From: Lineus longissimus
Taxonomy: Eukaryota > Nemertea > Pilidiophora > Heteronemertea > Lineidae
DNA: 64,000 nt
Direction of reading: 5' to 3'
Assembly (NCBI RefSeq): GCF_910592395.1
Contig: NC_088310.1
Coordinates: 18,793,501 to 18,857,500 of the forward strand
The notes under the pieces were generated by a model, which was not told the origin of the DNA, did no database searches, and worked only from the letters and a program-made list of their open reading frames with translations. Shown here in pieces: positions 22,768 through 35,900 of the stretch. The translations under genes and the position numbers were made by a program. How positions within the stretch are numbered: the first letter of the stretch is position 1; each line of letters begins with the position of its first letter.

Positions 22768-25700
22768 ATGAAATTAACGAGACTCAGGAGCATATCTTCG
22801 CCATGATTAGTCATCCGGCACGCTGCGAGTTTCCCCAGCGCTGTTTGCAATTAAAGGAATTCCCCCTCGGGGAGTGTCCCAGGGCCTGTGTGCCAACATC
22901 ACTTGTGCAACGCCCTCAAAAGTTCAATTTTATAATTCCACGTTTCAATTTCGCGTTGAAAAGGCGCTGATTTACTGTTGCTTTTTTTGCTGCGCGGTTA
23001 TAACCAGTCACGCGTAGTAATGGATCTCGCGGCACGATATCATGCAAATGTAATGGCGATATTATGGTGATTAGCGCATGCGTGGTTTGATGGATATCAA
23101 TAAAAACAGGTATTTAAAGAGGAGATTAAAAAAGGTTCATGAATAAAGCATTTTTGTATTAATTTGCTGCAGTTATAGCAATAAATTACGCTTTGAATTA
23201 CGCTGTGTTTGTCTCCAATACGTTAGGAATGAGATTTGGTTTTCATTGATTTGTAATTTGCGGTGATATTTATCAACATATATCGAAGCCTGGGTCTATC
23301 TGGCGGACAGGTCGCGCGATCGGCAATCAGTGGGCAATTTGGTGCCTAGCCCAAGAGACTAGAGTTCGATGCGCGTATGGCATAGGCATGGCATACTGTA
23401 AAAATGTGGCAAGAGCATATGATATACTGCAAGAGTCAGAGATCACGTCAGTCTTGGCAATCAAATTCCATTACTTTCTTCTGTGATCCGTACATATATA
23501 GGACGGACGATCTAAATGGCGCAATTTGATTATGGTAAAGGGACTGTTGCCTGTTATAGACATTTACTTCTAGATACATGTACAATGTACTTCGCTACAT
23601 TTTTTTGCGCATGTAATCACGCGACAGGCGTTATAGGGTAAACACCCTGATTTACTACACTCCCATACTATGAGTAGTAACTTGAAACCATAGTAAAGTT
23701 CAAAGGTATGGATGTCACATGAAGATGCGCCCCACCCTTTCTAAGTTTCAACGCTTTTCCAATACCATGTGCATTTCAACCATGACCATGTTTACAGTGT
23801 ACACAGCAGTACTAGAAATGAACGGCTGAAGTATTAATAGGTAAGTTATGGATCGACTCCACTTCACCGTTTGATATCGATCCAGCAGAACATGTGTATA
23901 GCTGCTCACTGGTAGAAAGCTTGCGAACGAATTTGTTGAAAAAGTGCAGGAATATATATATGTTCAGTAATCTACACTCTCCTCCACACAATAGGCCATG
24001 TTGGCGCCCCTCGGGTAGTTGATGTTACGTAGGCACATCTCTGTACAACATCTCTGGGGTGTCCGCAAGCTCATTCAAGCAAAACTCGCCAAAGAACAAC
24101 CATCAACATTGGCAGCTCCCAATGTTAAGCGAAAGCATTTTGTCAGTGTCGTTCTCCATTCAGGTGTAGTCTCCTAAAGGTCCATTATTGGCAGATGCCA
24201 AGAGTCCCGTGTTATTCGTGTGTTTGTGGGGGATCCTTTCATGAAAGGAACAGACCGAAGTGATCTGAATCTCAGGATGGGTAAGGGGTTACGATCAGGG
24301 TCCAAAGTGCTGCAGCCACTGAACGAGTTCTGGTCAAGGAGCGTGCCCTTGGAATGGGATGCTCCCGGGGGATGTTCGTTACTTCGTACCATTTAAGGCA
24401 GGAGAGGAAGGTTACAATCCAAGCTCTCAATCCAACACGGCGGGGACCGTGCTTTGTCTTTGTAGTCTCCTTTTTGATGCCGAAGGTGCAGGGCTCAGGC
24501 GGGGAATGAAGATGCTCGCCATTTGAAGAACGTAGTCAAAATCAGATATGTAGGTATGACTAGATTTATTCTTTCGTCATATCATCATAAATATAATAAT
24601 GTATATATAGGTTTTCAACAATTGTTGAAGTTTGTACAAATATTTAGATATACATACAGTACATAATGTGGAGATGTTTTTTACATAGTACGGAGAGGAA
24701 ACGAGGAAGTGTGCGATGCACAGCACATGAGTACAAAATGCACTGCTTGATACACAAACCGAAAGTAATAATACACGGAGACAGTGAAATAAGGTCAACT
24801 GTATTTAAAACGGCCGACAGCCCAAGAAGTCAAAATGAAATTTAAGTTAAAAGTTTCAATTACTTGTGAGGTGTCAATCACCACTAAAAAAATCTTATTT
24901 CAAACCATTAATTGCTTAGGCTGTCTGTCATTTTAGTTTTATTCCTATATATAACTATTTTAAGTTATAGTTGTACGGCACTGGAGACCAGTTTAAGATA
25001 CATATATATTTACGATAAGACCAAGTACATGTGTAAAATGAACAAAACTAAAACAATTAGCTAGCTGTGATAGTGAAATCAATGCGTTGCTTTTAGAAAA
25101 TCCCCCACCAGCATGTCCACTAAACCGAGCAGAGATACATTTAACTGTGTACAAATTATTTAAAATCATTTATCAAAAATTGCTGCAAACTATATTTACT
25201 CTTTAAAGGATCAGAATTTGAAAGTGTCTCACAAAATGTTTTTGGTTTAATTTTAAAACTAGAACGAAGAACTTTCCACAATTGCCAGTCGATAGACTGA
25301 ACAACACTCAGACACTGTCACAGCACATTATTCAATTAATAAAAGCATTTTAATCATGCAGAATTTTCAGTCAGAATCCTGTCACGAAAACACGAAAACA
25401 ATTCTACAAAATAAAAAAACAAGGCAAGCCTGACAACAATTATGTTACGTCAGACCGGTGTATAAACTAAAATTCTAAAACTACAATCATAAGGTCGTCT
25501 TTATGGTGCAATTACAAATACGAAAACCACAATGTCTAATTCTACAAAATTGAATATAGTTGAAGTCAAATATACAGCCTGGATGTACAAAAAAATAATT
25601 TACAACTGATGAATACATGAATTATCTAATCATAATGACGTGATTCGTCTCAACCAATCAGAGAACGGGATTTTGAAATTGAATGCGAAATCTGATGACG

Positions 25701-26708
25701 TAAACCACATAGACATTCTGGATCCCAGGATGCTGTTCCTGGTTAGCATTGCCACAGAAAACTGCAAAAATAACATTTGGACACACGATATTTATATTAT
25801 GAACAAAAGACTCCTCTCTTTAACATTGTGTACGATTACAGCAGTGCATAGTATAAGGCATATTCGGTACTCCGGTCAGACACGGCTTCCCCTTATGCTA
25901 CAACCAGAACCTCGCCACTAGGTATGAAAATAATCATGCATATTTCTCACTAGATACACTAAATCCCTGATAATAAGGCCAATTCAGAAGCCATGTAATT
26001 CCATCAATCTTACAGTTCCACCTCTCAAAGTCCTTCGTTCAATACCTCTTTTAAACTTTTAAGAAAGTCTTAACTTTTTCCTGTTTAAGTCCGTTCTATT
26101 TTTTGTCCAGAAAACCTAGAAATCAATTGCACAGATACCCTCAATTGTGAGATTCTGAAGGGTTTCATGTCATTTTCTAAGTCATTAAAGGGCCTATTGC
26201 CCACTCGGAAGAAACCTTAACACCAAACCTTCATCGCTATATACATGTACATGAACTCTTACATAGAAACTTCTAGTCTGACCTCGTGATGGAAGTCACT
26301 CTAGTTGATTATATATTGCACATTCACAAATACAAGTTACAAACTGTCAATAATTAAATCATTATTAGACAAAGTCAAATTCGAGATGCATTCCAATTTC
26401 ATGATTTTGCTCCAATATGGAATGTCTTGTCACTCTAAAAGACTGGTGTCACTGCCTCAATGTTCCAGTAATTGTAACTCAATTGAATATCGAAATTGTC
26501 ATATGAATAAGATGCTGCAGTGAAAAGGGGTTAACAATGACTAAGTAACACGTCGAGATTTCATCATCTTTCTATCTGCGCCATCAGAGATATAGCGCTA
26601 TATTGATGCCAGCAACAGGTCCAAGCAAGTCGCTTTGTGCTCCGAGCCAACGTCAATACGTATGAATCATCGCTTCTTGAAACTGCGCAGGTCAGTGACA
26701 CCAGGGAG

Positions 26709-26803
26709 TTGGTTTCAGGCAAGGCTGGCGGAACCAGTTGTGTACTTGTACATGCTAAGGTACATAAATGCACAGCAGATTTTGGCAAACTTGCCTGAAA
26801 CAA
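26709..26803. repeat. Short inverted repeat, 12-14 bp arms
   Basis: TTGGTTTCAGGCAAG (26709-26723) pairs with CTTGCCTGAAACAA (26790-26803) across a 66-bp spacer. No target duplication was identified. Confidence 0.45.
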
Positions 26804-26982
26804 TAGATCGGATCAAGGCAAGGTCAAATTGGCTATTTTCTATCTGATCCCTTGAACCTTGATATCGTCTGTAGTCAAGTTTATAAAAAGACCGATATAT
26901 TAGATAGATAGAATATTCTAATTACATTTACTGTACATGCTTCTAAGGCCGCTGTGAATTCCACTTTTGGTACAATAAACGT

Positions 26983-27002
26983 ACGTACATGTACATGTAC
27001 GT
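26983..27002. repeat. 20-bp perfect palindrome of TACATGTA type
   Basis: ACGTACATGTACATGTACGT reads the same on both strands. Shorter TACATGTA words recur elsewhere in the window. Confidence 0.7.
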
Positions 27003-27655
27003 CATCACAATAAAACATGTGCGTTCATATACCAAAGATTGCGAACAATCTGGATGTTTATATCTACAGTTAAGGCTTGTTACCTTTGCTTTCTGAACCC
27101 GCAGATTTTACTAAACGGATTGTCTGTCACAGAAATAGCATGAAGTCATCATTGATATATTTCACAACAACCGATTTTTGATACTTCTGGCTTTAGCATT
27201 ATCAAAATACTTCTTTTACACTTAAAGCATTACGTATCGTTTTTTGTCTTGGTCCATCAGTTCCAGCAAATACACTTAAAGTACAAAAATAGCTCAGCCT
27301 CGTTTTGACTGTTTTAATGTACGGTTTTTTCAGCATGACGTTCACATGCCTCAGCCCTGAATTTATCTTAATTAACTTTTAACTAATCAATTAATTAAAC
27401 ACTTATGTATGGAAGATATTGTTTCTCATAACCATGAATAGATATTTAACAAAATATAAAATAACTCACGTGATCTGTTAGATATTTTCAGTAAACAAGT
27501 GCCAAATTTGGTCTGATAACGTTGCCCTGAATAAATTAGGAAAATTTCTCTGAAATCTCCCTATGTGTTATTGTTTACCAATCCAGATTCGTCAACGGAA
27601 ATTCAATCCAGGTACTTGTCCTTGGGAACAAAAGATCTTCGCCGATCAAGGGATT

Positions 27656-27670
27656 TCGCTGAGTCAGCGA
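27656..27670. promoter_or_regulatory. 15-bp palindromic Maf/AP-1 type site
   Basis: TCGCTGAGTCAGCGA is perfectly symmetrical about its central base. It contains the AP-1 core TGAGTCA flanked by GC extensions on both sides, as in the T-MARE bound by large and small Maf, NFE2 and Nrf proteins (canonical TGCTGAGTCAGCA). It lies 2 kb beyond the stop codon of the DUSP10-like gene. Function is inferred from the motif only. Confidence 0.5.
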
Positions 27671-29641
27671 TTCTCACCCAAACTCGTTTTCTTCAAGGAA
27701 ACGCAACCAGGATCTTGTATTTTGAATAAATTTGATGAAGATGGGGTGAGAGTGACCGAAAAGGATATTAATGAATTCGTGAACCCAATGTCCGTGTTTG
27801 CTTAGAAGGTCATGTGGTATGTAACTAGACACGGCATATCAAAGAGGTGACTAACACAAGGTGACTGCGTTCGTTCCCCAGGAAAGTACTAGTACATAAA
27901 ATTAATTGAATGTTCATCAGAATCATTTCCAGTCGACTTCATCATATATACATTGATGATAAACGAGTGCAGTTGATCTAACCGTCACTATATGGTTTCT
28001 GCTCGAGTGGACATCCATTACTGACCAAGGTTGTTCATTTTGCCGTACAGGTCACACTATGAGAAATGTTTTTCACGCGGCAAATACTCGATAGACCATT
28101 AGCAGTCACCAATAATGGCATTTGCCCAACCTTTGCGCCCAGAGCTTAACTTTTCAGTTTCTGTGCACACGCTCCAAACCTGACCTCAACTCGCCCAAAA
28201 GCGTGTAGGCCGACAATGGCTGCAGATGATCTTTTGTTGCGAAATATCAAGCATCGTCTGCTTTGAGAGTTTGATGACTGTGTTTAGCATGACAAAAGAC
28301 CAGCTGCTGTAGGTTGGGGTATGGGCTGCACCTTCGTCGGGCAAATACAGCTTAACCTCTCTGCCACTTCAAGTCCGAGATCTTATGGAAGCATTAACAT
28401 GATGGATGACACGATGGGCCTATTCAGCGCCATCGGTGACACATTATGAATAAATTAATTGGTACCTCATCAAACAATTGATATTGCACTTGCCTTTGTT
28501 TTTGACTTTGAGAGGATGTCATTTGGAGTGAGAAAAAATCTATCCCAACTCTAATGAGTTAATGAGGATTGTACAAGTTATTAAGTCTGTGATTCAGTAA
28601 TTAAGATACGTAGCAATTAACAGAGAGGTTTAGAGATGTATTGACACGTAACGCTTAATTTTTTTAACCTCTCTACAACGACTGTATCCTGAACACCCCA
28701 CGATCGTGATGCATGATAGCAAAGATTTTAGGAAATGAACCGATAATTTTTTATGTTTTCGGAAAAGGTTTTCACAGACATGACATAATAAAACGAAATT
28801 GGAGAAAACCCAGGAAATCAGAAATTGTCTCATGTCAGAAAGGGAAGTAGTTAGCGTCAACAGTAAAGATTCTCCACATGACTTTTCCCTAATTGTGGAA
28901 GAAAAAAACACTGAATCACATGACTTTTATCACGTCCACTATGGAAACATGACTACTTTTTGCCGCCAATCTCAAGCATGATTATGTTTTACGTCCATTG
29001 ATATCTAATAAATCGTTGCCTTCGGTATGCTTTTCTGACTCTATTCCATACTGCCTTCAGCTATAGGTGGTACATATCATAAATTAAGCATTTTATAGAT
29101 GACACTGCATGGTACAAAAATATCTCTAAAAATGGCACCTGTAAATGCTCCAAACGATATGTAAGTTGTTCCCATGGCATTGTAGAAAGGTCGGCTGCAG
29201 ACCACTTGCATATTATAAACAGATGTATTGTAGATCTAAGTTTATAAATGGCGTCGTAAATTTGGTAGAAAAAGAGTCTTATTTCTCTGATATGAGGGCA
29301 GCCACGCTGCCACTTTTGATATCTTAAGTCTCCATATACACTCATTTAGTCATTGAGACGGAATGATGAGCAAATCTAAGTCCACAATTTATCTTTACCC
29401 GCGTTGCCATGACAACTGGTGGTTCTATAGGTGGCGCCACTGACCAATAGGGGGCACCACTTACAGTTTCATAACGTCAGATTTGGTACACAGTCACGTG
29501 TCCCACACGATAGAAGGTTTGGTGTCTGATGATGATAGTCACAAGCAGAGAGCATATTCCTCATTTTGTGGAAGTCTTTTGAATCCAACAGTTTGTCACA
29601 TCAGGATGGAATGTTTTGTCGGCAATTTCCTTTCGTTTCCA

Positions 29642-29907
29642 TCAACAGTTAGCTTCCGATCCCTGCAGTATTGGCTCTATGGTTCTCTGTATTTTTCCTG
29701 AGTTTAGACATTGTTCGAACTCCAAGAGTTGTCCCATGAAGTTAAAGTTTGGTGAGATGATGGGCCGCCTGGCCTTGACGTACTTGTAACAGTCAATCAT
29801 TGAGAGATGCGTATGTTTCATGATATAAGCGATGGTCATGGTGGCTGACCTTGACACGCCAGCTTGACAGTGGATGAGGACATTGCCATCATTTTTATAG
29901 GCTTCTT
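29642..29907 (-). CDS. DUSP10: DUSP10 coding exon 4 (catalytic loop and C-terminus)
   Basis: It follows a TTTCTACTTGCAG acceptor and begins [20 protein letters not shown]. It carries the catalytic Cys and Arg and ends EANC followed by TGA. Confidence 0.95.
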
Positions 29908-32900
29908 CTGCAAGTAGAAAATGAAGAGGTTCATAAGTTAAGGTTGGACAAACTTAATTGCTTTGGATAATGGCGAAAACAGGCAGTTTTTAAGCGCTGA
30001 AAAAAAACCATTTGAGCCTTCTGCAACTAGAATATCCAATGAAATGTTATTAGTTTTACATTTTTGTGACGTCATACTGATGGCTTGAGGAAACAAAACG
30101 CTCATTGAACTAAGATTTCGCACCTGGCATCATAACAAGTGGCTAATGTAAACTGCTTAGCGAATCTATTAGCATGATCTGATGGTAATAGTCTGTTGAA
30201 ACAGCGTGTGAAATTAGTTAGCATGCATGATCTATTAATTAGACGTATCAATTAACCAAATTAGACCAGGTGCACCATCAAATGCATCGTAAATGGAATA
30301 TTAACCAGTGTTTCAATCCACTTAATGCTACTTCGTAAAACAGTTATGGTGACAATCGATTCTCAATTATGCTGATAAACGCTGGATAACTAGTCAATGG
30401 GATGTACTCGGAGGAAGTGAATGGGACATTGTCTTCTGTTAATACAATAGTCCCTTTCTTTGCTTTATTCATAAGTTTAGGTTCTATTCATGCTTAATTT
30501 GCTCCAGGACATACGTAATATGTAATCAGTATTAGCGTTTTTACAGTCTTTTTAACAGTTTTCATGTTTATAAATGGTATCGATTTTTAATGCTGAACCA
30601 CGCTGTATGATACAGGCGAATCTCCCCGATGGATTCATTTTGACTGAACCATAGTTGAACCTTTGTCCAGAATTACATATTTCATATGGATTCTTATATC
30701 ACCACTCCTACATCAATACTGAACGCGCAAATACTACATGACGTAGAGTTTTTATTAATAATACCATTTTACATGTAACATTTATCCTATTCAATACCTG
30801 AACATTTTTGTCAAATGATTCAGAGTTGACCTTTAAGGCCCAAAGCGCACCTTCAATGTGTGTGGCGCGGTTTAATGATATAGCTGCACATTCCATTAAA
30901 TGTAGAAGCGTGAGATACACCCCTCGGGAGGAAGTCGAAATTGCTGGTGTCCGCTAGAAGACGGAACCAGGCGACCGCAGACCATGTAGTGCCTGTCCAC
31001 TCCTCATTGGGCATGTGGCTCCGCGGTAAGCTAAAACAAATTATGAATTCCCACTTCCCAATGAAGTGCTCTGTACTGATACAACCCCAAGGATGAAATG
31101 GTAAAACAAGCAATTGAACTAGAATCCTCTTCAAGACTAACAACCGTGATACAATGAGCTTATTGGAGATGATATTGTGTTGGAACACGTGGTGTGTTCC
31201 AACAATGACGCACGGGTCTTCGTGATGGGAGAAGATAACTTAATATCACCGAGACATCTGTGTCGGCTTTGTATGACAACAGCACGAAATATGACAGCCA
31301 ATTATGATGATCTGTTTACAAAATCTCCACATCATATCTTGGCTTTTTGTTTCACTGAATGATGTACCTCGCTCCCAAAGGAGTGATTTCAGTCTCAAGT
31401 GTAGTTAGGTATACCTGTATACCCCTGGGACATGTCATTTGGGTACGAGATTAAGAGCAGACGAGATGACAAATCATAATTTGGGTCATTCTAGTCCAAG
31501 TTGACATATTTCCCAATACAATAATGCACAGCCGCGGATTGAAATGCCCATGTTATTCAAGTCAACTGATGTTGGGACAAAGCAATGGGGAATCTCCGTC
31601 GATTATTTGTCTTTGTTCATGATGACTCATAATTAAATGGGACATATGAAACGCGAGACTGGGCACTAAGTTTGACATAACCCCAGGTAACAATAGGTGA
31701 TGAAGAAGACAAAGAGCTAACCGGCATTGTTTTCAGCATCCTTTGTAATTGTATTAACAGCTCCAGATTATGAACCCGTGATTGCGTCCCCAGCTACAGC
31801 CCATCAGTGACGTTGAGTCACATCCAGCGTCTTCATTCCGTCGTTTTCGCGAGTAACATTTACTTGCGCATTAAATCAATTTTCGAGGCGAGAGAAACAA
31901 TGTTTCCGATCGAATGAAAACATTGACAACTCAGGCAGAGGGGTAATTTATCTCTTCGGGAAGCTTTGGGCATTGTGTTCGTCAACTGATGGCGTTAAGC
32001 AGCGCAGATTGCGGGAAATGGCACTAGATGTAACGAGACTTTCAGTTTCTTATACAGCTTGGAGCTGTACTCTTTATGTCGTAATAGATATTGATAAAGA
32101 AGGCAATTTATTGCCTGGTTTCAAACCAATTATGATGGTTATTTTTCCATGTACAGTACTTAGTACTTCAGGATTAAATTCGAGCGAAAATTGCTATTGT
32201 TAATGTACTTTGAATCAACGAATCTGTCACATACAAACTATATCGTTTCTGATAATCCTTGCTTATACCATTTCTCGTCGCTTTTTTCAATTCGATAACC
32301 ATTTTGAATTATGCTCGCCGACACGTATGATTTAATAATAACTAGCAATAACAGGGTTTTTCTTGTCCTCACGGCCCATTTGTAATCTAACGATCACTGG
32401 GTGGTCTTTGTAATGCTATTATACCCCCAGCGTCCCCTCCTAATATATCATAACAACCCAATCTATCATGCCAAGGATCAACCTAATAAAAAATTAGCGC
32501 AAAGTTGATTTTTATGAAAATCTCAAATCGCGCACCTGAATCAAGCAAAAATGACTAATATTCGTCCGTCACTTTAGCCGGCTAAGAAAAAGGTAATTAT
32601 GAGAGATAATTAGTGGAGGGGTGAGTCATGAGCGGACGCTGCCTCGCGCTGTACCACACAACAATGGCACCTTCCACCATCTGGACGCAGCCAAATCCAT
32701 TGTTCCAAATTCAAAGTTATTAAAAGTTTTGTAAGAACATAATGGCGGGGAGGTCGTATTATTATTGTGAGTCATCGCTGGGTAACTGTTCATTCTGGCC
32801 ACAGTTCCCGCATCTGCTCGTTTGTTTTATGCAGTACTCCCGTGGTTAAGTGGAGGACAATGTACCCCTTCTAATGTCACTGATGGTTTTATTTCATTAA

Positions 32901-35900
32901 TGAGGACAGTTTCCGCACTGACAAAGATCATTGGGTGAATCACTGAAATTGATCCAATTTTATAATTCATTTTGACTTTGTTCTCTATTGAATTGAAGAC
33001 AATTAAATAATTACAGAATCTAGATTCAGCATTCTAGATGTCAGTGCTCTAATTACTAAACCAATGACTTAATCACCCCATGTCGCCAAGGTTTGCCTTC
33101 CTCTCACATTCAAGTGGCCGTAATATTGGTGTTAATAGCCAAGAAACAATTATAAGCTCCCTCAAGGTGCTGAAGGACCATTGACTTTTTTCGACATTTC
33201 GTAAGAGGGTGATCCGTGGCACACCTAAATAAACTGCTGAAACACGAACACTTTTGCTGGCGTAACACAATTTCGATTTATCTGTTTTCAGAGAAAGTAA
33301 TGTTGCAAAAAGTCCGGATGCAAAATAGACAGCCGTCACAAGGCAACGTCAGTGTTGCGTATCACATTGTTACTTTACTTCAAGATAAAAGAAGTTTGCT
33401 ATTCAATCGGGCCACCAGCGGTTCAAGCCGCAGCTCCTTCCGTACGTGCGCACCGTCATGACGTCACAGTATTTCCGAAACCATTGCAAAACGAAATACC
33501 AGAGACAAACTTATTATTACACCAGCATTCGTCATTCATGCCTTAAGTGTGACAACAATACAAATCCCCGTATGACATTGCGACACAATTCTATCTAAAC
33601 TGTTAAAACATTCATGTTACCACAAGTTAGCAAATCTCTCCGCGATATCGCAAGATCATTGAGACATTCACCCGATCAATTATTTCACTGATTCGTTTGT
33701 TATATTAGTTAGAATCTATTGTTCTCGGTGTGATAAACTGTTGTTTCACATTCGGCTACCTTTATGACTCACTAGACCTATTTATCGTGAGGATTATGAT
33801 GAATTATTGAATTGCACCAATTCAGATTTTCCTCAAACAACTTACCATGGATTTACGAGTCATTTCAACTTTTTGGTCTGGTAATCTCATGACAGTGACT
33901 AAGTTCTCGTTTATTTTGAAATTAAAGATTGTTTTTCGCTAACTATAGTTGCGGTATAGAGGCATTCCACAGATGCACGTGCTACTATGAATTGGAGTTA
34001 GAGTTGTTGAAATTTATACTTTAGAAGCAATGAGCCCCCGCCGGACCAGTCCTGTTTTTTTATTACATCTCTTCAGTCCAACTCCCAACCTTCACACGCC
34101 AAGTTATTCCAACCATTCTTTCCCCACCGCAGTGATTCTTATGAATATCATAATGATGTTCATCTAATGATGTACTTAATGCATTCTTGAACAACCAGCG
34201 CATGTGGTTGCACCTGTATCTTCTTGTGGTTCCTGTCTAAGCAGGCATGCACTCAATAACCCCCGACGAAGTGAAACTTTCAAAAGAAACATTTACAACG
34301 CCAATATATCACGTATTTATCCATACGATGATACCATATTCGAAATTTCACGAAATCCTTACACAATTTTTATTTGACTAATTCTATTTTCCTAGACACA
34401 ACAAAATGACATAGCGTTACAGAAAAGAATATGACCTCACGCTGAGGACATTATCCAGTACAATCATACCATGACAAGGCGATTCCACCAGCATACTTGT
34501 ACGTACTTGCTAAGTTGGTGACGTGGAGCTGGCAATGCTATTGGACTCACTCCAATGCTAGCTAGCATGACTCACCCGATCAGCTGATCACATCCAATAG
34601 GGATTGCGGCGGGATGTGAAATACTGTTAAGTACATGCATTTAGCCTTGAGCGCTTCAGTGCTAAGGCCATTAATTATGGAATCGCACTATTTGCCAATA
34701 TCTGATGTTTTATTAAAACATATTGTTTAGTGCCTTTTTATATTGGTGATATCATAAAGAACTATTTATGAGAAAGATTTATACGACACTGTTCTAATCC
34801 TTCTAAGAAATAGAGAATGCAAAACAGCTGGCACTATCACAAGTTTTTTCCGATTAACCTAACCCTTTTTGTAATCAAAATCGTCTTCAGTTCTTACACT
34901 GATTGCACACGCAACAGTTTCCCGCCCACCCTGAATACTTCCATTGTTTTATCGATCCATCCCCCAGAAAGCAGCGGGATCTTGTTGCCGTTACTAAAGT
35001 GGTAAGGCCATTGTCAATGATTCTATTGGATTAGCTCTCGGCCACAAGTGCTATGTCCTCAAAGACTGTTGTAATAGGTTTATTCTGGCGGGGATGGATC
35101 CCTCAGGGTCTGTGAGCGGGAATGTTATTGGAAAACGGCGTCCGCGAGGCGCCCAGAGGAAGAGCTCACTCGTTGAATATACTCGCGGAAAGCAATTCCA
35201 GGAGCTTTCACCAGAGTCTTTTGAGACATTGTATGCTCCCAAAATCAGAATGTAGTGTATTATGTTTAAGGCACGTTTTGCTTTAATAGCGTACTTCAAA
35301 ATGCGAAGTAGAAAAAAACTACGCAGAAGATAAACAAGACATATACAGAGAAACACCTACGCTCAGACCTGCAACATTCAAAAGCATGCTTATAAGAAAT
35401 GTTGTCCCTCATCTCAAAGGAATCAAAGTTGGATTAGCGAAGCCATTCCATTTCACGACAATTGCTAAAAAGATCTGACACTTTCTGGTACCATATAAGA
35501 CTATATCCAGGACCGAAGGTTCGTATTTTATCTAAAGGCACGCTGATCCTGGATATAGCCGAAGGAATTCGTCTTTGGTGGTTGAGAAAACATGAAAGTC
35601 TTTCCAAGTGGGGTGGACCATCACTTTGAGATCTCGTTTCTTGGCCCTTAAGGTATCCGACATAATGTGACAAAGGAAATAGACTTCAAAGACCCAGTGA
35701 CGCTTATAGCATCAACGGATGAAATAGGGTTTTTTTTCTCAACTTACCGATGAATCGAAAAGCCTCCTCAAAATACTGTCTAAGATTTTGCTGCCCGCAG
35801 TCCGTCGCCGGAAGTCGTTTATATTTGATGCCCTGATTTTCAAAGTAGCACGGAATGTGAGATGTAACGTTCAACACATATGTAATCCTGAAGTCTTTTA

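Larger units (their letters stand above)
22768..29641. other. AT-rich region downstream of the phosphatase gene
   Basis: No recognised gene. A GC-richer island at about 24.18-24.52 kb has open frames on both strands. One plus-strand frame of about 74 codons contains RVIRVFVGDPFMKGTDRS and ends at a stop near 24393; its family is unknown. The 24.55-27.5 kb part is AT-rich with no structure beyond a 20-bp palindrome at 26983-27002 and an inverted repeat at 26709-26803. Some of 27-29.6 kb may be the phosphatase 3' UTR, but I could not fix its poly(A) site. Confidence 0.4.
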
